A stretch of DNA of 64,000 nt from Pyropia yezoensis (lineage: Eukaryota; Rhodophyta; Bangiophyceae; Bangiales; Bangiaceae), in NCBI GenBank assembly GCA_009829735.1, contig CM020619.1, positions 18,853,816 to 18,917,815 of the forward strand. The letters are read 5' to 3'. This document shows positions 1-8,530 of this stretch, piece after piece. Positions within the stretch are counted from its first letter, which is position 1, and every line of letters starts with the position of its first letter. The notes below the pieces were generated by a model, which was given only the letters and a program-made list of their open reading frames with translations, was not told where the DNA came from and searched no databases. Made by a program: the position numbers and the translations under genes.

Positions 1-80
1 GGTTCGGGCTGTAGTTAAAAGCCACTCTGCGTACCACTTCGACTTGAAGCACTCTCTTGGCACTGTTGCACGGCCTTCCC

Positions 81-3000
81 TCACGTTGAGGGAGGGCTGT
101 TAGGGTCTATCTCATTCCGGGCACAGTAGGCCCGGACCTTCTCAGCGGGAAGGTCCTCCACATACTCCCACGTATCATCCTTTGCTTTGTAGCCAAACCA
201 ACGCACCCTCAACATGAGGCGGTCAGTGTCCTCATCCCAGCCGTGGTCGATGAACTTATCGAACACGTACCCCTGCGGGCCCTGTTTGGCCGCAGGCAGT
301 GAGAGGAGGCGCCACGCTTCCAACGCACGCGCCCTAGCTGGGTCGCCTGCAGGCGGTGGTGCAAATTTGACCACGTCCTGTCCGTTCACTGTGCGGACCC
401 CATCGTCACTTTCGATGGTGAAGCGCCGCCCATCAGTACGAAGGACCTGGTACGGCCCCTTCGTCTGGAATACCAACTTACCCCCAGTTGGGGTGTGTGA
501 GTGGACCAATACCCAGTCACCCTGCTCGGGGACATGCTTGGCGTTGCGCACCTTTTTGTCAAAGGTACGCTTGTAGCGCTTTTGTGCTTTGTCCATCTCA
601 GCCCTGACTGTAGGGATGAGGTTTTCAAGCCTGGCAGCGAACTCCGCCTTACTCTCAGTAGGAGTAGGCGTCCTGCCACCATCCTCCCTAGTTGGGAGCG
701 GCCGCCGCACGGCAATAGACCGCACGCGACGGGGGGTCACAAAAGCGAGTGGTACTTCCCCGGTAGATGAGTGAACCTGCGAATTGTAGGCAGTGGTAAG
801 AATAGAAATGTATTGGTCCCACGTTTTCACGTGCTCACTCACATAGTGGCTCAGCTGCCTAACAATAGTTTTGTTGAAGCGCTCCACCTGCCCATTAGTT
901 TGTGGGTGGTAGGGGGTGGCATAGTTTGCCCGCACCCCCAACATATCCAGCACTCCCTGAAACAGTACAGACGCAAATTGCGGTCCATTGTCCGATAGTG
1001 TACTATCCGGAATGCCATACGCGGCAACCCAGTGATCTAGGAAGGCTGACACGACCGACATGGCCGTGATCTTTGCCAGTGGGATCGCTCGCGTAAGTTT
1101 CGTGAAGCGGTCACAGATGACCAGGAGGTACTGGTTGCCCTCCTCGGTCACTGGCAGTGGCCCAAGGATGTCCATCGCCAACGCGGCAAAGGGCTCCTTG
1201 GCCGGGAACAATAGCATAGCCGTAGTAGGCCGCCGTTCCATCAGACGGTTCTGTGCACAACTTGTGCAGGCAGCCACCCAACTGTAGATGTCCACCACCA
1301 TGGACGGCCAGTAGTACCTGGTCCTCAGGGTCCGGTACAGCTTACTAGACCCCAGGTGTCCACCTGTGGGAGCGTTATGCTCCCTCTCAAGGATACTGTC
1401 CTTGAGGGATGCGGGGACGACAAGTTGTTCGGTCCCCTGGAATACCCCCCTCCTCATGAGGAGGCCATCGTCTCCCAGAAAGAACCGCGTCTCCGCCACT
1501 GTATCCAGTGTATCCCTCTGCGACTTGCAGAAGGGATCCTCGGCCTGGGCCTTCACCACCTCGTCCAGGGACAGGGGCAAGTACTTCTTGTTCCCTGGCG
1601 CCTCGGGGTTCAACGCCTGACCCGAGCGCGTGACTACCCCCACGATGGGGATGTCCTCATCGACTGGGTTAGTGTCCAGCCCCTCGGTAGGTACCCGAGA
1701 GAGGCCGTCGGCAAGGGCATGTTGCCTGCCAGGTCGGTACTCAATATCAAAGTTGAAGGGTGCCAGTCGCACCCTCCACCGGTTGAGACGAGTGTTCGTA
1801 CAGTCCGTCTTGAAGACGAACTGCAACGCGCGGTGGTCACAGCGGATGAGGAACTTCTCACCCTCTAGGTAGTGACGAAGTGACGTCACCGCCCACACCA
1901 CTGCGAGTCCTTCCAACTCGGTGACTCCGTAGTTCTTCTCGGCCGAGTTCAGCCCCTTGCTGAAGTATCCCACCGGCAAGTACTCCTTGTCCGGCTGCTG
2001 CTGAAGCAACACACAACCAAGTTGGTCGTAGCTAGCGTCCACATCCAGGATGTAGTGGCCTCCCAACCTGGGAAAAGCCAAGATAGGGGGCTTTAGCAGT
2101 AGGTCCCGAAGAGTCTCAAAGGATTCCTGCTCCACCCGACTTGGGGGAGGCAGGTTCTTCGGTAGCGTTGAGCTCACTAACTCATACGACGGTTTCGCCA
2201 CCTTGGCGAAGCCCTTGGTGAAACGTCGGTACACGTTACACATCCCGAGGAAGCTCCTCATCTGGGTCTGGGTCCGGGGGTACTGAGCCTTACGAATGGC
2301 CCTCAAGTTCTTCTCGTTGACACTGAGACGCCCCGGACGGACAACATGTCCCAAGTATTCCACCTCTTGAGTGAAGAGGTGGCACTTAGTCGCCTTCAGT
2401 GACACACCGGCGTCAGCAAGTAGCTTGAACACCTGGCCAAGATGGCCAATGCGTTCCTCCGGACTTCGCGAGAGCACAATGATATCGTCTAGGTACACGA
2501 GACAGATCTGCCACCGTACTCCGGCCAGAATCATGTCCATAGCGCGCTGGAAAGTTGCCGGCGCGTTACACAGGCCAAACGGTAGACGCTTGCACTGGTA
2601 GGTACCACAGTGACAGGTAAAGGTAGTTTTATGCCTGTCCTCCGGGGCAATGGGAATTTGCCAGTACCCCGCGTTACAGTCCAGGGTAGAGAACACGTTC
2701 GCCTCCCCCAGGGAGTCCAGACAGTCGTCCATCCTAGGTAGGGGATAACTGTCCTTCACCGTGCTCTCGTTGAGCTTACGGTAGTCGATACAGAACCGGG
2801 GGGTCCCATCAACTTTGGGGACGATAACCACCGGACTCGCCCACTCGGCGTTACTGGCCTCGATTACATCGAGGGCCTCCATGCGAGCAACTTGCTCCTT
2901 AACGAGGGCCCTTGAACGGGGTCCTCCCCTATACGGTTGTTGGCGTATAGGGGGTGCACCGGGCTTCAACTCGATCCGGTGTTGGGTGGCTCTCATGAGT

Positions 3001-4064
3001 CCCAATTGGCCATCCCACAACTTGTGATATTGGTCCAAGAGGTGTTCAACTTGAACCCTCAACCTGGGTGGGACACCCTCCATGTTCACATGGGGCCGAG
3101 GAGAGGCGGCCGACTTGGCTTGATGCTTCTCCTTTCCGGGCTTCGGGTCGCTACTTGCGCCCGCGTTGAGGGTGACCGCTACTACCGGTCCCTCGTGTTG
3201 GTCGATATAGCCCAACTTGGCTCCCGACTTGAAGTACTTGGGCAACGAGCTCAGGTTCATAACCTGGATCCTCCACGGGACTCCGGCTTTGGAGTCCATC
3301 GTGCCAAGGGCAACATGCACTTGGTGCTTGCGAGCAAGACGGGGGTGAGGGTGCACCAACCCGTTCCCCGTATAATCAGTTACAACGTCAACGTGCGCCA
3401 CCGAGTTGGGGGGCAACGTGACCTTACGGGCTAGACGCAGGGTAGCAGTAAATCCTTCTCTCACAGAGCAAACAGGCTTCGACTGTGAGACTGTCACAGG
3501 AGCCACAGACTTTCCCTTAACAAGGATGGGGATGGTTTCCCCATTCATCAACTTGACCCAATACTCAGGGCCACAAATCAAAGGCACTTGTGTAACAACA
3601 TAAGGGGTACCCAGAAGCAGGGGTACCGAAATATTCTCAACTACTCCATAGGTCACGTCGACCTCATGGGTCCCCAACCTAGTTGGTAGGGTCACGGCAC
3701 CAACGATGGGAAGTACCCCACCATTGATATCGATCAGATGGTCAGCTTTAGACCTCCAGCGTTGGAGCTTCATCTCCTGTGGTAATAGCGACTTGCGTAT
3801 CAAGGAGGCTTCTGACCCGGTATCAAGTACGATACGGGCACAACAGGCGCGGCCGGGGGCAAGTTGCACCCGTCCAGCCACCTGGAAGCTCTCACCCGTC
3901 AGCACCGCGATGACCCGACGTGGGTTTACGTTCTTGGGGAGTCCTACCCGAGGTGGGCGGACTCCCGTAGGTCGCTGTAGTATCCGGCACGGTTGGTTCG
4001 TCCTCTTGACCCACTTGGCCGAGGCTGCCGTTGTGAGCTTCGGACGACCAGCTCCAACGGTCAT
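81..4064 (-). CDS. pol: Pol polyprotein of copy A (PR-RT-RNaseH-IN-chromodomain), intact
   Basis: A 1327-residue open frame starting at ATG 4064, 50 nt beyond the gag stop and in the -1 frame relative to gag. An aspartic protease motif DTGS lies at about residue 81. The reverse transcriptase has FCIDYRKLN and a YLDD catalytic box near residue 523. RNase H follows at about 670-800. The integrase has an HHCC zinc motif ending CTSC near 940, a DDE core with MDILGP, DNGPQF and NGQVERFNK, and a C-terminal chromodomain at about 1255-1315 (VRWFGYKAKDDTWEYVEDL), which places it in the chromovirus branch of Ty3/gypsy. In other chromoviruses this domain is thought to steer integration to heterochromatin. 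This is the only uninterrupted pol in the window. No canonical slippery heptamer was found in the gag/pol overlap, so how Pol is expressed is unclear. Confidence 0.95.
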   Translation of the reverse strand: MTVGAGRPKLTTAASAKWVKRTNQPCRILQRPTGVRPPRVGLPKNVNPRRVIAVLTGESFQVAGRVQLAPGRACCARIVLDTGSEASLIRKSLLPQEMKLQRWRSKADHLIDINGGVLPIVGAVTLPTRLGTHEVDVTYGVVENISVPLLLGTPYVVTQVPLICGPEYWVKLMNGETIPILVKGKSVAPVTVSQSKPVCSVREGFTATLRLARKVTLPPNSVAHVDVVTDYTGNGLVHPHPRLARKHQVHVALGTMDSKAGVPWRIQVMNLSSLPKYFKSGAKLGYIDQHEGPVVAVTLNAGASSDPKPGKEKHQAKSAASPRPHVNMEGVPPRLRVQVEHLLDQYHKLWDGQLGLMRATQHRIELKPGAPPIRQQPYRGGPRSRALVKEQVARMEALDVIEASNAEWASPVVIVPKVDGTPRFCIDYRKLNESTVKDSYPLPRMDDCLDSLGEANVFSTLDCNAGYWQIPIAPEDRHKTTFTCHCGTYQCKRLPFGLCNAPATFQRAMDMILAGVRWQICLVYLDDIIVLSRSPEERIGHLGQVFKLLADAGVSLKATKCHLFTQEVEYLGHVVRPGRLSVNEKNLRAIRKAQYPRTQTQMRSFLGMCNVYRRFTKGFAKVAKPSYELVSSTLPKNLPPPSRVEQESFETLRDLLLKPPILAFPRLGGHYILDVDASYDQLGCVLLQQQPDKEYLPVGYFSKGLNSAEKNYGVTELEGLAVVWAVTSLRHYLEGEKFLIRCDHRALQFVFKTDCTNTRLNRWRVRLAPFNFDIEYRPGRQHALADGLSRVPTEGLDTNPVDEDIPIVGVVTRSGQALNPEAPGNKKYLPLSLDEVVKAQAEDPFCKSQRDTLDTVAETRFFLGDDGLLMRRGVFQGTEQLVVPASLKDSILEREHNAPTGGHLGSSKLYRTLRTRYYWPSMVVDIYSWVAACTSCAQNRLMERRPTTAMLLFPAKEPFAALAMDILGPLPVTEEGNQYLLVICDRFTKLTRAIPLAKITAMSVVSAFLDHWVAAYGIPDSTLSDNGPQFASVLFQGVLDMLGVRANYATPYHPQTNGQVERFNKTIVRQLSHYVSEHVKTWDQYISILTTAYNSQVHSSTGEVPLAFVTPRRVRSIAVRRPLPTREDGGRTPTPTESKAEFAARLENLIPTVRAEMDKAQKRYKRTFDKKVRNAKHVPEQGDWVLVHSHTPTGGKLVFQTKGPYQVLRTDGRRFTIESDDGVRTVNGQDVVKFAPPPAGDPARARALEAWRLLSLPAAKQGPQGYVFDKFIDHGWDEDTDRLMLRVRWFGYKAKDDTWEYVEDLPAEKVRAYCARNEIDPNSPPST

Positions 4065-4114
4065 TCGATTCCCGCCGACTTGGCGTCCGAATCTGAGGAC
4101 GAAGGGGAAGACGA

Positions 4115-6008
4115 TCAGTCCGAGGACGACGTGTCCGCCCCCTCCGCCGAGGGTGTGGCGACCGCCACCACCGGTCGGGACCCACCCTCGCGGCGTGGAC
4201 GTGCTTCGTTCGTAGCCGACTTCTTACTCGCATTCCTAACAAGTTGTTGGACGCGTTTACTCAACTTGGGGCAATCATATGCCCAGTGTCCATCGGAGTT
4301 GCAGTTCCAACACCGATTATCAGTTCCCGGAGGGGTCTTCCCAACTGGGGAAGACGAAGAGATACCCTGGGAAGTTCCCACGGCAGCTACCACCCTCTCC
4401 TTGCGGATTCGGCGTGCCTCTCTCAACTCTCTGGCCTGGCGCGCCTCCTCCCGTTCCTTGGCCAACTCGGCTTGACGCTCCTGGCGTTGTTCCTCCAGCA
4501 ACTTGCGGTAGGCCTCGCCTCTGCGGTAGGCGAACCTAGCCAACTCGGCCAGGGTCGCCCGGGCAGTGATATGCTTCCGGGTCTCCATCCGGACTGACCA
4601 ATGGAGTCCCTCCACAAACCGACTCTTCACCACAGCTTGTGGATGAAGAAACCCACAAAGATTGTTGAGCTTACGGACTCGCTCCGCAAAGGACAACTCG
4701 TCCTCCGCCTCTTCCTGATGGGCTTGCGTAAACTCCTCGACTTGAGAAGCCAACGCCGCTTCATCAACCATGGCCCTCAACAACCAGTTGACGAGCTCCA
4801 AATAGGACGTCACCTCCCCAGCGCCTCCACTTGAGGAGCTGGGCATGACGGACATAAGTTCTGTCCGCAGGTCTCCCTTCGTTAACTCCTGTAGCATGTA
4901 AAAAGCCATGCCTTCACTTATGGCATTGTCGTCACAGGCTTTTGTGAAACGACGTAGAAACTCAAAGACACGGAGGGGGGGAGTTCCATCCCACTCCGCT
5001 TTGTGCCCAAAAGAGTGAAGTGCATTCTTCTTGGCACGGCCCATGGCTCGGGCCTGGTCAGGACCATACGCCACCGACTTGTTGTGGAGGGCGTAGGTCT
5101 CACAATCAAAGATCCTCTGGTAGACCGGGTTGGCTACCTGGATCTTGGGCGGCACCTCACGTTGAGGGAACAGCCGCTGTGGCACTGGGGTAAGTTGACC
5201 CTCGGGTGCCCATAGTCTGGCGCGCCGCGCTTGGTGTAGCCGCCGGCGTTTCCGGGGGAAACTCCCCCATGAAGGCCGTACGCCCCACCGAGTATGGTGT
5301 GGCTCCCTCGTTGGGAGTCACAGGTGTCGCCCCCTGTTCGGGGCGACCCGAGATAGGCGTGAGGAGGGATTCCCCCTGCGCCTGCGGGCTCGAAAGCCCC
5401 GATCCGGTCTGGACATTAAGGCCATCTGGCAAACTCGCCACAATATGATTCAGAATAGTATTCGTCATCGTGACCACCAGGTCTTGCAAAGTCTGCCGCA
5501 ACACATCGGTCGCCTCCCGACGGACAGTTTCCGCGAGGAGTGGATTGACGACTCCAGTTGAGTCTCGGTCCGCCTCCGGGAGTCCACCTGAGGGGTAACC
5601 ACGTTCCTCAGGGGTCTCAACCGGGGGCATGGGCGCGAGCCCATCGCCGACCAACGGAGGTCCGCCGTCCTCCGAAAGCCTAGTTGGCGACGGCTCCAAG
5701 CCAAAGTTGGCTCCAACCCGAGTGGAACCCGCGGGGACAGTCCTCACCCCTTGGGACGCTCCCGTTGAGTATACCACACGGTGGCCAGACTTCGGCCCAC
5801 CCACATCAGAAGTGTCACCCGAGTGAACTCCCGACTGAGTCGGGGTGGCCTGTTGTCCGCCCGCACTTCCAGTCCTGCTGGCTTGAGGGACCTCTAGTCC
5901 CTCTGCGACCCCAGGTAAACCCACCTGTGTCTCACCAGTATTCAAAGGCACTGAAGTACGTGCGTCACCCGTGTACTCCCCGGACGACGGGGGGTCCGAG
6001 CTAGCCAT
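4115..6008 (-). pseudogene. gag: gag of copy A, broken by a 1-nt insertion
   Basis: Homologous to the intact 630-residue gag of copy B. The frame opens at ATG 6008 (MASSDPPSS) and runs to about 5203, where one extra base relative to B (GGGCACCCGAGGG against GGGCACTGAGGG) shifts the frame and brings a stop at 5157. The rest of gag stays open in another frame from about 5185 to 4115, including the capsid-like region and the zinc knuckle CWNCNSDGHWAYDC. It would give a truncated product without the nucleocapsid. A single indel in otherwise clean sequence suggests recent inactivation or a sequencing error. Confidence 0.85.
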
Positions 6009-6107
6009 GTTGGCTGACGACCCGTATGACACGGTCCAGGACCACCGTTCCTCTGAGACAGAGGGCCCCCTACACCCGGGTGCACCCGGAGGTAAAGTTT
6101 ACCTCTA

Positions 6108-6125
6108 TCCCCTGCTGCTCCACCA
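6108..6125 (-). other. primer binding site of copy A
   Basis: Read on the minus strand this is TGGTGGAGCAGCAGGGGA, starting 2 nt inside the LTR end. It begins with TGG, the complement of a tRNA 3' CCA end, as expected for minus-strand priming. The same 18-mer lies at 6471-6488 (copy B) and 38088-38105 (element D). I could not assign the tRNA. Confidence 0.75.
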
Positions 6126-6127
6126 AA

Positions 6128-6468
6128 TGTGGCAAAAACCACTAGCACACACGGCACCCAAGTTGGGGCGGTGTGCTAGGGCTGCCTCCCATGTCGGGGG
6201 AACCGGAAGAAGTGCAAGTCGCACACACTCTGTCCCTGTTGTGGGGTAAACCCCCCACTGACAACCAAGAGGATGGTGTGTGGTCCAACAGTTTCTTGGT
6301 CGGGACGGGGACGCAGGGCCAAGCCCCGCTGTCCCTCCCCTTATCCCCCCAGGGTCCACTCAGAATCTCGCCACTCAGAATCTTCCACCCCAGCACCTGC
6401 CCACCGGGAGGCAGCCCTAGCACACCGCCCCAACTTGGGTGCCGTGTGTGCTAGTGGTTTTTGCCACA
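6128..6468. repeat. fused truncated LTRs at the centre of the head-to-head palindrome
   Basis: 6128-6408 matches the first ~280 bp of the family LTR as laid out at 40712 (TGTGGCAAAAACCAC...CCACCGGG). 6405-6468 matches the last ~64 bp of the same LTR in the opposite orientation, ending GCCACA at 6468. The switch sits in a shared CGGG at 6405-6408. The two sides pair as an inverted repeat up to 6190/6406, leaving a 215-bp asymmetric spacer. The missing U3 part is what an intact LTR would carry for promoter and end formation. Confidence 0.88.
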
Positions 6469-6470
6469 TT

Positions 6471-6488
6471 TGGTGGAGCAGCAGGGGA
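6471..6488 (+). other. primer binding site of copy B
   Basis: TGGTGGAGCAGCAGGGGA, beginning 2 nt after the LTR end at 6468. It is the exact reverse complement of the copy A site, as the palindrome requires. Confidence 0.78.
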
Positions 6489-6587
6489 TAGAGGTAAACT
6501 TTACCTCCGGGTGCACCCGGGTGTAGGGGGCTCTCTGTCTCAGAGGAACGGTGGTCTTGGACCGTGTCATACGGATCGTCAGCCAAC

Positions 6588-8480
6588 ATGGCTAGCTCGG
6601 ACCCCCCGTCGTCCGGGGAGTACACGGGTGACGCACGTACTTCAGTGCCTTTGAATACTGGTGAGACACAGGTGGGTTTACCTGGGGTCGCAGAGGGACT
6701 AGAGGTCCCTCAAGCCAGCAGGACTGGAAGTGCGGGCGGACAACAGGCCACCCCGACTCAGTCGGGAGTTCACTCGGGTGACACTTCTGATGTGGGTGGG
6801 CCGAAGTCTGGCCACCGTGTGGTATACTCAACGGGAGCGTCCCAAGGGGTGAGGACTGTCCCCGCGGGTTCCACTCGGGTTGGAGCCAACTTTGGCTTGG
6901 AGCCGTCGCCAACTAGGCTTTCGGAGGACGGCGGACCTCCGTTGGTCGGCGATGGGCTCGCGCCCATGCCCCCGGTTGAGACCCCTGAGGAACGTGGTTA
7001 CCCCTCAGGTGGACTCCCGGAGGCGGACCGAGACTCAACTGGAGTCGTCAATCCACTCCTCGCGGAAACTGTCCGTCGGGAGGCGACCGATGTGTTGCGG
7101 CAGACTTTGCAAGACCTGGTGGTCACGATGACGAATACTATTCTGAATCATATTGTGGCGAGTTTGCCAGATGGCCTTAATGTCCAGACCGGATCGGGGC
7201 TTTCGAGCCCGCAGGCGCAGGGGGAATCCCTCCTCACGCCTATCTCGGGTCGCCCCGAACAGGGGGCGACACCTGTGACTCCCAACGAGGGAGCCACACC
7301 ATACTCGGTGGGGCGTACGGCCTTCATGGGGGAGTTTCCCCCGGAAACGCCGGCGGCTACACCAAGCGCGGCGCGCCAGACTATGGGCACTGAGGGTCAA
7401 CTTACCCCAGTGCCACAGCGGCTGTTCCCTCAACGTGAGGTGCCGCCCAAGATCCAGGTAGCCAACCCGGTCTACCAGAGGATCTTTGACTGTGAGACCT
7501 ACGCCCTCCACAACAAGTCGGTGGCGTATGGTCCTGACCAGGCCCGAGCCATGGGCCGTGCCAAGAAGAATGCACTTCACTCTTTTGGGCACAAAGCGGA
7601 GTGGGATGGAACTCCCCCCCTCCGTGTCTTTGAGTTCCTACGTCGTTTCACAAAAGCCTGTGACGACAATGCCATAAGTGAAGGCATGGCTTTTTACATG
7701 CTACAGGAGTTAACGAAGGGAGACCTGCGGACAGAACTTATGTCCGTCATGCCCAGCTCCTCAAGTGGAGGCGCTGGGGAGGTGACGTCCTATTTGGAGC
7801 TCGTCAACTGGTTGTTGAGGGCCATGGTTGATGAAGCGGCGTTGGCTTCTCAAGTCGAGGAGTTTACGCAAGCCCATCAGGAAGAGGCGGAGGACGAGTT
7901 GTCCTTTGCGGAGCGAGTCCGTAAGCTCAACAATCTTTGTGGGTTTCTTCATCCACAAGCTGTGGTGAAGAGTCGGTTTGTGGAGGGACTCCATTGGTCA
8001 GTCCGGATGGAGACCCGGAAGCATATCACTGCCCGGGCGACCCTGGCCGAGTTGGCTAGGTTCGCCTACCGCAGAGGCGAGGCCTACCGCAAGTTGCTGG
8101 AGGAACAACGCCAGGAGCGTCAAGCCGAGTTGGCCAAGGAACGGGAGGAGGCGCGCCAGGCCAGAGAGTTGAGAGAGGCACGCCGAATCCGCAAGGAGAG
8201 GGTGGTAGCTGCCGTGGGAACTTCCCAGGGTATCTCTTCGTCTTCCCCAGTTGGGAAGACCCCTCCGGGAACTGATAATCGGTGTTGGAACTGCAACTCC
8301 GATGGACACTGGGCATATGATTGCCCCAAGCTGAGTAAACGCGTCCAACAACTTGTTAGGAATGCGAGTAAGAAGTCGGCTACGAACGAAGCACGTCCAC
8401 GCCGCGAGGGTGGGTCCCGACCGGTGGTGGCGGTCGCCACACCCTCGGCGGAGGGGGCGGACACGTCGTCCTCGGACTGA
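6588..8480 (+). CDS. gag: Gag polyprotein of copy B, intact
   Basis: 630 residues from ATG 6588 (gccaacATGG). The first ~290 residues are Gly/Ser/Pro/Thr-rich. A helical capsid-like section follows (about 290-540, including FEFLRRFTKACDDNAISEGMA and YLELVNWLLRAM). Next comes a long charged helix rich in Arg/Glu/Ala (RQERQAELAKEREEARQARE), then one CCHC zinc knuckle CWNCNSDGHWAYDC typical of nucleocapsid, and a Ser/Asp/Glu C-tail. The pol frame is open in -1 from about 8372, overlapping the end of gag by about 110 nt. This is the only full-length gag of this family in the window. Confidence 0.93.
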   Translation: MASSDPPSSGEYTGDARTSVPLNTGETQVGLPGVAEGLEVPQASRTGSAGGQQATPTQSGVHSGDTSDVGGPKSGHRVVYSTGASQGVRTVPAGSTRVGANFGLEPSPTRLSEDGGPPLVGDGLAPMPPVETPEERGYPSGGLPEADRDSTGVVNPLLAETVRREATDVLRQTLQDLVVTMTNTILNHIVASLPDGLNVQTGSGLSSPQAQGESLLTPISGRPEQGATPVTPNEGATPYSVGRTAFMGEFPPETPAATPSAARQTMGTEGQLTPVPQRLFPQREVPPKIQVANPVYQRIFDCETYALHNKSVAYGPDQARAMGRAKKNALHSFGHKAEWDGTPPLRVFEFLRRFTKACDDNAISEGMAFYMLQELTKGDLRTELMSVMPSSSSGGAGEVTSYLELVNWLLRAMVDEAALASQVEEFTQAHQEEAEDELSFAERVRKLNNLCGFLHPQAVVKSRFVEGLHWSVRMETRKHITARATLAELARFAYRRGEAYRKLLEEQRQERQAELAKEREEARQARELREARRIRKERVVAAVGTSQGISSSSPVGKTPPGTDNRCWNCNSDGHWAYDCPKLSKRVQQLVRNASKKSATNEARPRREGGSRPVVAVATPSAEGADTSSSD

Positions 8481-8530
8481 TCGTCTTCCCCTTCGTCCTC
8501 AGATTCGGACGCCAAGTCGGCGGGAATCGA

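Larger units (their letters stand above)
1..6407 (-). mobile_element. Ty3/gypsy chromovirus copy A (partial, cut by window start)
   Basis: Read on the minus strand the order is truncated 5' LTR (6407 to 6128), primer binding site, gag, pol; the antisense ORF3 and 3' LTR expected downstream lie left of base 1. The copy pairs base for base with copy B: base 1 pairs with 12593 and base 6190 with 6406, so only small indels separate the arms. A has an open pol but a frameshifted gag. Its LTR keeps about 280 of 469 bp and is joined to the last 60-odd bp of B's LTR. Family assignment rests on the order protease, reverse transcriptase, RNase H, integrase, chromodomain. Confidence 0.93.
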
